Shown here: positions 45,497 through 54,531 of the stretch, in pieces
Position numbering within the stretch: the stretch's first letter is position 1
Layout: each line of letters opens with the position of its first letter
From: Chlamydiota bacterium
GTDB lineage: Bacteria > Chlamydiota > Chlamydiia > Chlamydiales > Rhabdochlamydiaceae
Length of the DNA stretch: 62,348 bases
Direction of reading: 5' to 3'
Assembly (NCBI GenBank): GCA_026398435.1
Contig: JAPLSW010000049.1
Span: 19,579 to 81,926, forward strand
Translations under genes and position numbers: made by a program
Notes under the pieces: model-generated
What the model saw: the letters and a program-made list of their open reading frames with translations, nothing else
Told to the model about the DNA's origin: nothing
Database searches by the model: none

Positions 45497-46582
45497 TTAG
45501 AAGTCTAGTCTGAAGGAGAGTGTATAACCTTGAATGGTTAAATCACCTTGGTTCGCAACATAGATTGCAGGATCAAAAGAAGCCACGTATCTATCAAATT
45601 GGTTTTGTCCGAAGAACATAAGGTTCTCCCAGCCAAGTTGCATAGCAAAGTGGAGTCTGTCACTGGCAAGCATGTGTTCATAGCGAACGCCGAGCTCTGT
45701 TTCAACAATCGCTCTTCCTACACGGTTAGAGTGGTGATTTCCAACATAGGGAGTTGTAGTTCCAGATAGTACAGATGACTGATCTTGTGTCTGATGGAAA
45801 AATCCATAAAGCAGTGACATAGAGGTGTTACCAAAGAAGCTAAAGCCGCAGCCGAGTCCCCACTGCGTGTCAAGACCGGGTCTAACTCCCATGCCCCAGA
45901 ATTGGGATTTCATATTAGTGAAATACGAAGAGCCTGTAGCAGGACCGGAGGTAGAGGTAGTTACGTTATTGTAATCAACATTCATCTTCTGGTATATCCA
46001 TGCATTTCTAAGGCCTATGAAAGGACGAAGGGTGAGCCATTTACTAACGAAGAACTCTCTTCCGAGCTCTAGGTCGATCATGTTGAGGTTCAGTCTCCAT
46101 TGTGCATCGCTAGAGGTAAATGTATCGCCGCCCACATAGGAAGGGTCTGCAAAAACAGGGTACAGAGTACCTTTAGATACGTGGGAGCGTGCTTTTGTGT
46201 GGTAGCATGTCCAGTTAGCATACAGGTCCCAACCGTCATGAGGAGTGTTTATTCCGAATCCTACACGGAAGCCCGGATCCCAGTTAAAGTGAGGCTCTCT
46301 TGTATGGGATTTATTCAGATTTGTGTCATTGGCTTTAACGACATAGCCAAGACCGTTTTCGTGTGCTTGCCATACAAGTAGATCAGCTGTTACAAAGACG
46401 TCAGCTCCGTCTTTTACTTCTGGACGGCCTGATGGGTTAATCATCCCACTAGCACCTTTTCTTTGCTCAAGTGCGCTCACGCGATTTTCTAAGTTGCGTA
46501 CTTGCGCATCTGATACATCTGCATGTGCAGCGGCTGTTACAAATACAGCGGCAGCGCTTAATTGTTTTAGTAGTTGTTGCAT
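45497..46582 (-). CDS. MOMP-like outer-membrane porin (Lpg1974 type), copy 1
   Basis: 361 residues from ATG 46582, preceded by GGAGGGAAAG; the longer frame has no ribosome-binding site. Signal peptide MQQLLKQLSAAAVFVTAAAHA, then a short coiled coil (QVRNLENRVSALEQRK), then a barrel with signature strands (DVFVTADLLVWQA, GFRVGFGINTPHDGWDLYANWT, IDLELGREFFVSKWLTLRPFIGLRNAW) and a terminal Phe (FRLDF). Major porin-like proteins of this kind replace classical MOMP in several environmental chlamydiae. Confidence 0.85.
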   Translation of the reverse strand: MQQLLKQLSAAAVFVTAAAHADVSDAQVRNLENRVSALEQRKGASGMINPSGRPEVKDGADVFVTADLLVWQAHENGLGYVVKANDTNLNKSHTREPHFNWDPGFRVGFGINTPHDGWDLYANWTCYHTKARSHVSKGTLYPVFADPSYVGGDTFTSSDAQWRLNLNMIDLELGREFFVSKWLTLRPFIGLRNAWIYQKMNVDYNNVTTSTSGPATGSSYFTNMKSQFWGMGVRPGLDTQWGLGCGFSFFGNTSMSLLYGFFHQTQDQSSVLSGTTTPYVGNHHSNRVGRAIVETELGVRYEHMLASDRLHFAMQLGWENLMFFGQNQFDRYVASFDPAIYVANQGDLTIQGYTLSFRLDF

Positions 46583-46702
46583 AACTTTCCCTCCGGATTG
46601 TGTCATAGCGTTCATTCGATTCTTCGAATAAATACTGAATGTACAAAATGGAAGAAAAAAGAGGAAGAACAAGTTGTAAGAAGGTAGAACTTTTCTATAA
46701 AA

Positions 46703-46729
46703 AAGGCCTAAGAAAAAATCTTAGGCCTT
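46703..46729 (-). terminator. Intrinsic terminator of porin copy 2
   Basis: AAGGCCTAAGA and TCTTAGGCCTT form an 11-bp stem with a 5-nt loop; read on the minus strand it is followed by a T-run. Confidence 0.85.
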
Positions 46730-46737
46730 GCAGTTAC

Positions 46738-47877
46738 TTAGAAATCAAATCGTGCGCCGATAGACCAACCTTGGAAGGCGAGATCTCCTTGGTTTTGAAG
46801 AAACTGTCCTTGCTCAACGGCATTTGTGAAGCGAAGGAATTGGTTTTGTGAGAAGAATAGTTGTTGCTGCCATCCTGCATGAACACCCAAATGAAATGTG
46901 TCATTAAGGAACATGTAATCCCACTGAATACCAACTTCTAGGTCGGTTGCGGCTTTGCCTGCATGGAAACTGTTGCGTACATTTTTCTGCGTAGATTCTA
47001 CGCTACTTAAGTCTATCGACTCTTCTTTGTGATCTATATGAAAAAATCCATAGAGAAGTGATACGCCGGCATTGCCATATAAACTCCATCCGCTACCAAA
47101 GCCCCAAAATCCACCCATCCCAACTCGAGGACCAAAGCCCCAGTAGTTATTAGTCATATGTACGTCATAGTCAGAATACAGAGTTGTGCTTTGAGAAAAT
47201 AGTGTGCTGACATTCCCATATTCCACATGGTATTTTTGATCGATCCACGCAGAGCGCAGGCCAAAAAAGGGACGGAGGCTAAGCCATTTACCGGCGTGAA
47301 ATTCCCTTCCCAATTCTAGGTCGAGAGTATCAAAGCGAAGGTGGTAGTGGCTTGCCGCGCCTTGTGCTATAGCTGGAGCATCTATGCTACCGGCTGAAGT
47401 AGCTGTTGGGCTTATGAAGGTCGTAAAAAGAGTGCTTTTGGTACTGTCATTGGAAGTATTGTCGTTTGCTTTATCTCGAAACCAAGTCCAGCTTAATGAC
47501 GCATCCCATCCATCATGAGATAGGTTGCATCCAAGACCCACTTTAAACCCATATTCATAATTGAGACTTGGATTTCTTACATGCCCTTTAGTAATTGATG
47601 TTGCAGAAGGGACCTCATTTTCTACTGCATATCCAAGGCCTGAGGTGTTGGCTTGCCAGATGAGCCAGTCAGCTGTTATAAAAAGGTCTACACCTTCATC
47701 TACTTGAGGTCTTGATGAAGGGAGAATAATGTTTTGAGAGCTTTGAGTTTTTGATGTAGTAACAATAGGTGTTACTTGGTTGTTGTCTGTATCGGTAGAA
47801 GTGTAGTCGGAATAAGCGCAGCTTATGGCAACTAGAGTAAAAGCGGATGTCATTTTTAAGATTTTCTGATTCTGCAT
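46738..47877 (-). CDS. MOMP-like outer-membrane porin (Lpg1974 type), copy 2
   Basis: 379 residues, paralogous to copy 1 but clearly diverged. Shared: GVDLFITADWLIWQANTSGLGY, HDGWDASLSWTWF, LDLELGREFHAGKWLSLRPFFGLRSAW, terminal ARFDF. No N-terminal coiled coil. Signal peptide KILKMTSAFTLVAISCAYS. GGAGA precedes the ATG. Each porin has its own terminator, so they are separate transcripts. Confidence 0.85.
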   Translation of the reverse strand: MQNQKILKMTSAFTLVAISCAYSDYTSTDTDNNQVTPIVTTSKTQSSQNIILPSSRPQVDEGVDLFITADWLIWQANTSGLGYAVENEVPSATSITKGHVRNPSLNYEYGFKVGLGCNLSHDGWDASLSWTWFRDKANDNTSNDSTKSTLFTTFISPTATSAGSIDAPAIAQGAASHYHLRFDTLDLELGREFHAGKWLSLRPFFGLRSAWIDQKYHVEYGNVSTLFSQSTTLYSDYDVHMTNNYWGFGPRVGMGGFWGFGSGWSLYGNAGVSLLYGFFHIDHKEESIDLSSVESTQKNVRNSFHAGKAATDLEVGIQWDYMFLNDTFHLGVHAGWQQQLFFSQNQFLRFTNAVEQGQFLQNQGDLAFQGWSIGARFDF

Positions 47878-47952
47878 GATGTCTCCAAAGTAAGTGCTAA
47901 GGGAGTAACGGTATGATGCAAAAAAATTTTGGTCAATTTAATTTTTTTTAAA

Positions 47953-48798
47953 TTATGTGGGAATGGAATAAAGGATCTTATTGATGTCTTTCATCCAAAG
48001 GAAAGTTTCCTTCGTCATTTGCTGCAAGATGAAGGTCCATGCAGCGCAAAGAATCGCAAGCCCAATAAGCGATTTAAGAGACATACCAATAAATACGATC
48101 TGTACTTGAGGGGCTAGGCGGTTGGCAATGCCGAGAAATACCTCTGTCATAAGGATCGCTAGAAGGCAGGGGGCGGCAAGTTGTATCGACAAGGCAATGA
48201 CCCTTGTGAGTAGCCCTGTAAGTAATTCCCATATCGGTTGATTCAGAGAAAAAAATACCGGGTTAATGAAAGCGTCTGGGGGGATGATTGTATAGGATTG
48301 CAGCACGCTATCAAAAAATAAGATCGGTCCATTGAGACTGTAAAAGATCGCTATGAGAATGTAGTTATATAATATGCCTATCGGAGATGTTTGTTCTTGA
48401 GAAGAAGGGTCAGTTACTTGGAGGGAAGAGGCTCCTCTAAGGAAGTCGATCAGACTGCCCGATGACATGGCGATATAAAAGGGGATAGAAACCAAATACG
48501 CAAGGATAAAGCCGATGAAAATCTCTTTTATTATATAGGCAACATATATGGAGTTAAAGTCGAGCATAGTGCGACTTTGCATGGCCATATGAGGTAAAAA
48601 AATAAGGGTAAGGGAAATAGCAAGACCCATTTTTACCCCAGAAGGCATTCTAGCTCCGAAGAAGGGGCAAAAGGCAACAATTGGAAGGAGCCTTGCAATC
48701 CCTAAGAAAAACAGGGATATCATGGCCATGGGTGCATAGTCCCCAAGAACTGCAAATAAGCTTGTATAATCGACGGAAGTTGTCACAAACTGGACCAC
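47953..48798 (-). CDS. sctT: Type III secretion export apparatus protein SctT
   Basis: 281 residues, six or more membrane segments, FliR/YscT family: FFLGIARLLPIVAFCPFFGARMPSGVKMGLAISLTLIF and the LRGASSLQVTDPSSQEQTSPIGILY segment. Part of the export gate with SctR and SctS. Overlaps the sctS 3' end by 16 nt. Last gene of the sctJ-K-L-R-S-T block. Confidence 0.92.
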   Translation of the reverse strand: MVQFVTTSVDYTSLFAVLGDYAPMAMISLFFLGIARLLPIVAFCPFFGARMPSGVKMGLAISLTLIFLPHMAMQSRTMLDFNSIYVAYIIKEIFIGFILAYLVSIPFYIAMSSGSLIDFLRGASSLQVTDPSSQEQTSPIGILYNYILIAIFYSLNGPILFFDSVLQSYTIIPPDAFINPVFFSLNQPIWELLTGLLTRVIALSIQLAAPCLLAILMTEVFLGIANRLAPQVQIVFIGMSLKSLIGLAILCAAWTFILQQMTKETFLWMKDINKILYSIPT

Positions 48799-49055
48799 TT
48801 ATAGAAATTCATAAAGATATTATTTGCATACTGCATGATTTGAGCACTTAGCCATCCCCCTAAGATAAGGAGGGTAAAAATCACAGATACAAGTTTCACC
48901 ATGAAGGATAGTGTTTGTTCCTGGATCTGAGTTGCTGCTTGGAATATTGCCACAAAAAGGCCGAGAGCTGTGCTAATAAGGATGGGTGGGCCCGAAAGGA
49001 GCAAGATGAGAAGCAGGGCTTGATAGCTTAACTGATTAACTTCTGAGCTGTACAT
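48783..49055 (-). CDS. sctS: Type III secretion export apparatus protein SctS
   Basis: 90 residues with two transmembrane segments (LLLILLLSGPPILISTALGLFVAIFQAATQIQEQTLSF and VKLVSVIFTLLILGGWL). FliQ/YscS family. Confidence 0.93.
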   Translation of the reverse strand: MYSSEVNQLSYQALLLILLLSGPPILISTALGLFVAIFQAATQIQEQTLSFMVKLVSVIFTLLILGGWLSAQIMQYANNIFMNFYKWSSL

Positions 49056-49073
49056 ATAACCTCGGTTTTTTAC

Positions 49074-49874
49074 TTATCGGAAAGAGAGGACAAGGCCCTG
49101 GATAATCAGAGTCCATCCATCAACCATCACAATAAGAAGCAGTTTCAATGGCAGTGCAATCGTCAGGGGCGAGAGCATCATCATACCCATAGCAAGTAAG
49201 ATATTTGACGTCACTAGGTCTATAACGAAAAAGGGTAAATAAATAAGAACCCCGATCTCGAAAGCCGCTTTTAGCTGAGAGGTAATAAAAGAGGGGACAA
49301 GGACGATAAAATCATTGGTTTTAAGCCCTCCTCGAAAATTTTCAGGAAAAGATTTATAGGCTAGCTGGTAGAAGCCATTCATGTGTTTTGCAGAGGTATT
49401 TCTTTGCAAAAATCCTCTCATGGGCTCTTTGGCCTTATCGACGACATTGATAATAAATTCAGCCGATTGTCCTGACACGAGTAAGTTGGGTTCATTTTCT
49501 TCTATGTATGAGGCGGCGTCATTATACATTGCAAGGCCTGTTGGAAACATAACATAGACTGTGATGAGAAGAGCGATACCATTAAGAACTTGGTTAGGGG
49601 GGGATTGTTGTACCCCTAAAGCATTCCGAAGAAGAGACAGAACAATAACTACTTTAATATAGGAAGTAAGGAGCATCACTGCAAAGGGCAGTAGTGACAG
49701 CCCGGCTATGACGGTCACCTGAGTGATCATGCCCGGGGCGGGATTCGTATCGGGGCTTGCCTGTGGTGATATGGGGGAGACAGTGGAGAGGTCTGCTGCA
49801 TGTGCGAAATTAAGCGCGCATATAAAAAAGAATGCGAGAAAGAGAAAGTAAGTGATCTTTTTTCCAGAGTACAT
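49074..49874 (-). CDS. sctR: Type III secretion export apparatus protein SctR
   Basis: 266 residues, FliP/YscR family. Signal-like N-terminus (FLFLAFFFICALNFAHA), SLLPFAVMLLTSYIKVVIVLSLLRNALGVQQSPPN, and the C-terminal FFVIDLVTSNILLAMGMMMLSPLTIALPLKLLLIV. Separated from sctL by a 101-nt gap. Confidence 0.94.
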   Translation of the reverse strand: MYSGKKITYFLFLAFFFICALNFAHAADLSTVSPISPQASPDTNPAPGMITQVTVIAGLSLLPFAVMLLTSYIKVVIVLSLLRNALGVQQSPPNQVLNGIALLITVYVMFPTGLAMYNDAASYIEENEPNLLVSGQSAEFIINVVDKAKEPMRGFLQRNTSAKHMNGFYQLAYKSFPENFRGGLKTNDFIVLVPSFITSQLKAAFEIGVLIYLPFFVIDLVTSNILLAMGMMMLSPLTIALPLKLLLIVMVDGWTLIIQGLVLSFR

Positions 49875-49975
49875 AAAAGGGGTCTACCTTAGCTTATACC
49901 AATTGTTTCTTGCTCAGTATATGCAGGAGTCCCTTTGACCCAAAGGTTTTTTTTACGCCTATAGGGGACAGGGGG

Positions 49976-50596
49976 TTATTTCATGTATTTTTCAAAGGCA
50001 GATTCGAGGGATCTCCATTGATTTTCGATGCTTGCATTGATAATTCCCGACTCGGTTTCTATGATGCAACCGCCGGCGCTGACATCTTCTCTTTCGAGGA
50101 CACTAAGACTTTGCAAGCTTTCAAAAACTTCTTTAAGCTTGTTTTTTTCTGATTCAAGAGCGTCTTTATCAGCTTTATTGATGTAGATCTTGATCCTGTG
50201 ATTTTGTTTAACAGACGATAGGGTTTGCATCACGATATCGACAATTGTTTCGGGATGAAGCTCAAGCTCTTTGCTAACAATTTTTTTAGCCGCTTTTAGC
50301 GCAAGGGGAAGAATCGATTTTTGCGCTTCATGGCGGATTTTTTTTATCTCTTTATCAAATTGTAGAAGATGATCGTTGAACTTAGATAAACCTTCATTAA
50401 AACCCTCTTCTTTTGCTTTTTTTCGAAGCTCATCACATTCCGTATCTACTTCGGCTTTATAAGTTGCTGCATCTTCCTGAGTTTTTTGTAATACTTCTTG
50501 AGCTGTTAAAAGGGTGCTGAACTGCTCTGAAGGGATGATTTTCTGGTCTGCTGCGAAGTGGATATCACCTTGATAGAGTAAAGAGAAAATTTTCAT
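49976..50596 (-). CDS. sctL: Type III secretion ATPase stator SctL
   Basis: 206 residues, FliH/YscL family. Coiled coil AEVDTECDELRKKAKEEGFNEGL...; C-terminal LKAAKKIVSKELELHPETIVDIVMQTL and a conserved SVLEREDVSAGGCIIETESGIINASIENQ segment. It regulates the SctN ATPase. Stop/start overlap (ATGA-type) with the upstream sctK. Confidence 0.88.
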   Translation of the reverse strand: MKIFSLLYQGDIHFAADQKIIPSEQFSTLLTAQEVLQKTQEDAATYKAEVDTECDELRKKAKEEGFNEGLSKFNDHLLQFDKEIKKIRHEAQKSILPLALKAAKKIVSKELELHPETIVDIVMQTLSSVKQNHRIKIYINKADKDALESEKNKLKEVFESLQSLSVLEREDVSAGGCIIETESGIINASIENQWRSLESAFEKYMK

Positions 50597-51471
50597 GATG
50601 CCTCTTTTGCTGATTTTTTGTGTACGAGGGGAAGCACTTCTAGAATCTGATGGGATAACATGCTTGCCGCTTTCGGGTGCTCTAAGGGTTTAACTAAACT
50701 TTGCAAAGAAGAGGCTTGTTCCCAGGGAAGCTTATGACTTACATACCATAGTAAAGAGGGGTTTTCAGGGTAGAGAGCTTTAGCTAAGCGATTGAGTCCT
50801 CTGTGATATAGGACCTTTTCCAGTGTCTCTGCTTTTCCATCCCACTTCGATAGCTCCATTCTTTTAAAGAGTACCGCTTCCTTTTTTTGGGAAAGGATTT
50901 TAAGGTAGGCTTCTTTTTCTGCAGAGAGTACAGAATGGATTTTTTTAAGTTTCATCGTATCTATTATCTGTTTGATTTCTACAGCAAGATCGTGGAGTCC
51001 TAAATATTCTATAAGGGATTGCAAGCTCTCATGTGAGATATCAAGTAAGGTATTAAGCGGTGAGTGGGGTAAGAGATCAAGCGGGAGTAGTTCGGTAGAT
51101 CCTTCCGTCAGATGCTCTACTAGTGCTGACTGGAGATATTTTTTTGCAAAGGGTGTAACCGGCTGGATGGGCTTTGAAAAAAGCAGAGCTTTTTTTAGTT
51201 TTTTATATTCAATTTCAGGAAAGCTTCCAAGAAATAGGCTTATCTCAGCTTCACCAAGGCTTCGCAAAAAGGGGGTAAACCAGCTGTAGTGAATGAGATT
51301 TAAGATCTCTGCGGGTTTAAAAAGAGCTTGCATAGGATCTTTTTCTGGAGAACCAAGAGTTTTTAACAGCTCTTGGCTCTTCTCAGGTAGATAGGAAGCT
51401 AGAGCATTTTTTTTGGCAGCGCCGGCTTTTGTTAGAAAAGCATTGCAGACAATCCATGCTGTTTTATCCAT
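50593..51471 (-). CDS. sctK: SctK-like type III secretion sorting-platform protein
   Basis: 292 residues, no clear domain by eye. Its place between sctJ and sctL equals CT560 of C. trachomatis, annotated as SctK-like. Helical, with segments such as WFTPFLRSLGEAEISLFLGSFPEIEYKKLKKALLF. Assignment rests mainly on gene order. It is 2 nt from sctJ and overlaps sctL by 4 nt. Confidence 0.65.
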   Translation of the reverse strand: MDKTAWIVCNAFLTKAGAAKKNALASYLPEKSQELLKTLGSPEKDPMQALFKPAEILNLIHYSWFTPFLRSLGEAEISLFLGSFPEIEYKKLKKALLFSKPIQPVTPFAKKYLQSALVEHLTEGSTELLPLDLLPHSPLNTLLDISHESLQSLIEYLGLHDLAVEIKQIIDTMKLKKIHSVLSAEKEAYLKILSQKKEAVLFKRMELSKWDGKAETLEKVLYHRGLNRLAKALYPENPSLLWYVSHKLPWEQASSLQSLVKPLEHPKAASMLSHQILEVLPLVHKKSAKEAS

Positions 51472-51473
51472 AT

Positions 51474-52457
51474 TTATAGCTTATCTAAAGGTTTTCCAGG
51501 TGTTTCTTCACTGGTAGTTACTTCATGTTCCATAGGAAGGGGATTCAGTAGTTGTCTAAGGCCCCCTTTACGTTTTAGCATTGGATAAAACTTCCATATG
51601 ATCCATCCGGATACAACTGCGAGCAGTATAACAAAGAAAGAAAGGAAGAAGAATATAAAGCGGAATCTACTTGCTGAGCTTTTGCTCATAACAATTGACC
51701 AGATACTCACATACTCTTTAGCGCTAGGGGATGATTCTTCGGGTACCGCATTGAGTGTAATGTCCGTAAAGCGAGATCTATCGGAAATGACGGTAACGTC
51801 ATTTACATCAAGGCCGTTAACACTTCCGGCCACTAGCCTTTTAATCTTAATGATGAGATGGCTATTAGGATCGTCGAGGATTCCTTGATGTTTCACGTAG
51901 ATAGCAGCTGTAATTTTTTGAGGAGCTTGTTGCTGAGGTCCAACGATCCCTGTGCTTTCAGGAGGGAAGGAGAGTTGTACGTCGGCATCAATTACCCCGT
52001 CGATTTTTCGGATTGTATTAGCGATTTGTTCAGCAAGGCCTGCTTGGTAACGGATCGTCTCTTCTTTGTCAGAGGTCATTAGCCCCTGCTTTGCAAAAAG
52101 ATCTAGAAGGTTGGTTCCTTTGATTCTAGGAAGGCCATTTTGGTTGAGTATGGCCATAGCTTCTGTGGACTGGCCTGATTCAACTCCGATAGAATATTTT
52201 GCAGCGCCTCCTCCCCCTGCAGGGTTAGAAGAAACAATGGCTGTTTTATGAGCAGGAATGCCCTTACTTGCTAAAAAGACGATGATTTCATTGGCTTCCC
52301 TTTCTTCCAAATCAGTTACAATGATCATATCAGTTTGGCAGGCGCTCAAGAAAATAAGGCTTAAGGCAAGTAAAAGAAAATGGCTAAGTGCCCTGCGAGA
52401 CCTTCTGATGAGGTTGTAATTTATAGAGAAAAATCGAAAGGAAGCTTGATTCATCAT
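51474..52457 (-). CDS. sctJ: Type III secretion inner-ring lipoprotein SctJ
   Basis: 327 residues, YscJ/PrgK family. Lipobox LIFLSAC with lipidated Cys40, ring-building domains (DLEEREANEIIVFLASKGIPAHK; EETIRYQAGLAEQIANTIRKIDGVIDADVQLSFPPES; VKHQGILDDPNSHLIIKIKRLVAGSVNGLDVNDVTVISDRS) and a C-terminal transmembrane helix (RFIFFFLSFFVILLAVVSGWIIW). First gene of the block. Either of two adjacent ATGs (52457, 52454) may be used. Confidence 0.92.
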   Translation of the reverse strand: MMNQASFRFFSINYNLIRRSRRALSHFLLLALSLIFLSACQTDMIIVTDLEEREANEIIVFLASKGIPAHKTAIVSSNPAGGGGAAKYSIGVESGQSTEAMAILNQNGLPRIKGTNLLDLFAKQGLMTSDKEETIRYQAGLAEQIANTIRKIDGVIDADVQLSFPPESTGIVGPQQQAPQKITAAIYVKHQGILDDPNSHLIIKIKRLVAGSVNGLDVNDVTVISDRSRFTDITLNAVPEESSPSAKEYVSIWSIVMSKSSASRFRFIFFFLSFFVILLAVVSGWIIWKFYPMLKRKGGLRQLLNPLPMEHEVTTSEETPGKPLDKL

Positions 52458-52801
52458 AGGTTTTTCGCAGTTTGTGGGTTTTGTATCTCTTAAGGGTTTT
52501 CTTTGCTTTTGTGCCAGAGTAGAACTTCCCTTCCCGTGTTAGTGTAATCGCTACAGGATAATTAGTCGAAAGCAAAATTTTTTGGAAATAGCAGGGAGGT
52601 CACTCCCGCTTTTTCCGCCTCTTATATTTATTTGTATATAGAATGAGGAAATTTAGGGGCAATGTTTTGTTTTGCTTAGGAGCTAGAGGTTCTTTGTATG
52701 AGACTTAGATTGGTAGTCGGCAGACTAGATATAAGGGATAGTTGTAAATGTTGCCATCGTGTTTTAGGTTCAGTAATTTTCAAGCTTTCCTTAGCAAAAC
52801 G
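52458..52801. promoter_or_regulatory. Gene-free region upstream of sctJ
   Basis: About 340 nt without a supported gene. It should hold the promoter of the secretion operon. No clear -35/-10 pair stands out to the eye and no riboswitch was recognised. The paired-repeat element at 52802-52870 adjoins it. Confidence 0.4.
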
Positions 52802-52870
52802 TGTTAGCTCACCACGTTATTCGTTGGAAAAACGTGGTGAGCTAACATGTTTTTCCAACGAATAACGTGG
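52802..52870. repeat. Two interleaved perfect inverted repeats (pseudoknot topology)
   Basis: Arm a (52802-52816) pairs perfectly over 15 bp with 52833-52847, and arm b (52812-52833) pairs perfectly over 22 bp with 52849-52870. Order is a-b-a'-b', with a and b sharing CCACG and the second half being a circular permutation of the reverse complement of the first. The hairpins are either mutually exclusive or form a pseudoknot. Located between the NlpC-like gene's 3' end and sctJ. Confidence 0.9.
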
Positions 52871-52952
52871 ATGTAAAATGTAATGCACTAATTATGAGCA
52901 GCTTGTGGTTTGTATAGAAATGGGACCTAGAAAAGCAGTCCTCTCAGCTCTT

Positions 52953-53882
52953 TTAAGCCGCCGTAGGCTTTCTAAAGAAAATCACTTGGCGTCCATAGTG
53001 CTTTGTAGGAACATTAAAGAGATCATGCTCATGAGCTGTGGGTTGGGTGATCCCAAGCTTTGATAAGACCTTGCCAGATGCTTGGTATACGCCTACATGG
53101 TTTGCTGCTTTATCTTTTCCTATGTAAACGACGAGATCTCCCGCTATAGGCCAATCGACTGCTTGGTACTTCCATTCTCTTAATTGAGTAATGATATGAT
53201 CTAGAGGTGCATCCGTTTCCAGCTCTTGAAAAATAATATTCTCAGCTCTTTTTTCTTTAATTTGGAGGTAAGCAAAGCTGTAGCAAGTCATTTTATGCGG
53301 ATGTATTAGTGCTCTGCCTTTTGGGACTTCAAAATCTCTTAAAGTCTCCTCAGAGAATGAAGGGGGAATTTCAATTTTTTCGCAGTTTAGCGCTTGGTAG
53401 GCAGCGTCATAAAGATCGACGATTGTCTTACTGAAATAGGTAGGAAGGTCATCTCTTAATGAAAAGACCTGTGGCTTTCTTTCAAAATAGGAGGAAAAAA
53501 TACGACACACTTTTCTAATGCTTGCCTTTTCTAAGGCTACTTCCTCCTCTCCCCAAGATCCAGCAGTTAAAGCTCCAGCAGAACCGGGAGCTGGCACTTG
53601 CTTTAAAAACCTTCTTTTTAACTCTTGAATGAGGCCGATGCTGTCGATTTCGAATGAGTGATAGCTTCCTCGAGGTGAACTTCTTTGATGTGCAGTAAAG
53701 CTTTGTTCGATGCAATGGAAGACTAGATTGGTCAGAGGCTCCATATGGTGAAATACTCTTATAGCTTCGTTATCCTTTCTTAAGGTAAATACGCAGTGGG
53801 ATCGTTTATTTAGAGTAAGCTGAGTAGGCTCTAATTCACGAAAAACTGGAGATGGATGTTCATAGTGGCGTATAACAAACAT
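52953..53882 (-). CDS. NlpC/P60-like cysteine hydrolase domain protein, effector candidate
   Basis: 309 residues. The C-terminal ~120 residues show a papain-like NlpC/P60 pattern: Cys in HKMTCYSFAYLQIKE (~198), PIAGDLVVYIGKDKAANHVGVY with the second-position His (~262), then GKVLSKLG and a conserved YGRQVIFFRKP end. The N-terminal ~190 residues match nothing familiar. No signal peptide, so if it leaves the cytoplasm it would be by type III secretion. Substrate could be peptidoglycan or a host protein. Confidence 0.6.
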   Translation of the reverse strand: MFVIRHYEHPSPVFRELEPTQLTLNKRSHCVFTLRKDNEAIRVFHHMEPLTNLVFHCIEQSFTAHQRSSPRGSYHSFEIDSIGLIQELKRRFLKQVPAPGSAGALTAGSWGEEEVALEKASIRKVCRIFSSYFERKPQVFSLRDDLPTYFSKTIVDLYDAAYQALNCEKIEIPPSFSEETLRDFEVPKGRALIHPHKMTCYSFAYLQIKEKRAENIIFQELETDAPLDHIITQLREWKYQAVDWPIAGDLVVYIGKDKAANHVGVYQASGKVLSKLGITQPTAHEHDLFNVPTKHYGRQVIFFRKPTAA

Positions 53883-54067
53883 AATTAACCTCTGTTATTT
53901 TTTTTGCTAGTCCTATTATATCGTGATTATTAAATTTAAATACAGAAATTAAAGTCTAGTTTTAATGCAAATTAAATTTTAATTAAGAGCGAGTTTTTCA
54001 TTCAAGGGGTAATTAAAAAGCAACTTACTATAGCAAGCAAGATATGGACAGGTGAGTTTAGCAATGC

Positions 54068-54370
54068 TTATTCTTCAAAGAAAGGCATTGCTTTGGTTAA
54101 AACATCATCTCGGAAATAGGGGCTTAAATCATTTGGAGTTTTTAGGTCTACGGGATATCCAATAAGATCGCTTAGTTCTGATTCTATTTTTATCAGGTTA
54201 ATAAAATGAGGAATATGTTTTTTTTCAAATCTCACAAGGATATCAACGCTGCTTTTCTGGGTAAAATTTGAGGTTAAGACAGATCCAAAAAGTGCCAAGT
54301 ATACAATATGATACTTTTTGCAAAAATTTTCGATATTAGTCTTTTGCAAGAGGATCGGTAGCTTACTCAT
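54068..54370 (-). CDS. Minimal nucleotidyltransferase (MNT/MntA-like), first catalytic Asp missing
   Basis: 100 residues from ATG 54370, preceded by AAAGGGAAA. Fold hallmark LALFGSVLTSNFTQKSSVDILVRFE (~28-52): the GS is present but the GSx9-10DxD motif reads SSVD, lacking the first Asp. MNTs are usually antitoxins paired with a HEPN toxin. No HEPN gene lies beside this one; the HEPN-containing pair in the window is at 14.6-15.4 kb. It may be an orphan or catalytically dead. Confidence 0.75.
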   Translation of the reverse strand: MSKLPILLQKTNIENFCKKYHIVYLALFGSVLTSNFTQKSSVDILVRFEKKHIPHFINLIKIESELSDLIGYPVDLKTPNDLSPYFRDDVLTKAMPFFEE

Positions 54371-54449
54371 TAATTTCCCTTTTTCTTTACATTGCCTCAA
54401 TTCTTCCTATTTGAAAAGAAAAGATCTAGATGGACCTTTCTCGTTGTAT

Positions 54450-54474
54450 CCTCCATTATAATTCCCAATGGAGG
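54450..54474. terminator. Short hairpin between the MNT and AlbA_2 genes
   Basis: CCTCCATT and AATGGAGG (8-bp stem, 9-nt loop), no T-run. Confidence 0.3.
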
Positions 54475-54531
54475 AACGGTAAAGATCAACGGCCAAGAAG
54501 AGACCATAGAATTTTGCACCTGAGTTCTCTC

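Noticed and set aside
45497..47877. Recent tandem duplication of the porins
   Set aside because: The two proteins differ over most of their length and each has its own terminator; an old duplication is more likely.
49932..49954. Hairpin plus eight T on the plus strand between sctL and sctR
   Set aside because: The stem is only 6 bp and it faces against the direction of the operon; no plus-strand gene precedes it.
52384..52575. Small frame overlapping the sctJ start
   Set aside because: No signal of a real protein; it runs through the SctJ signal peptide region in another frame.
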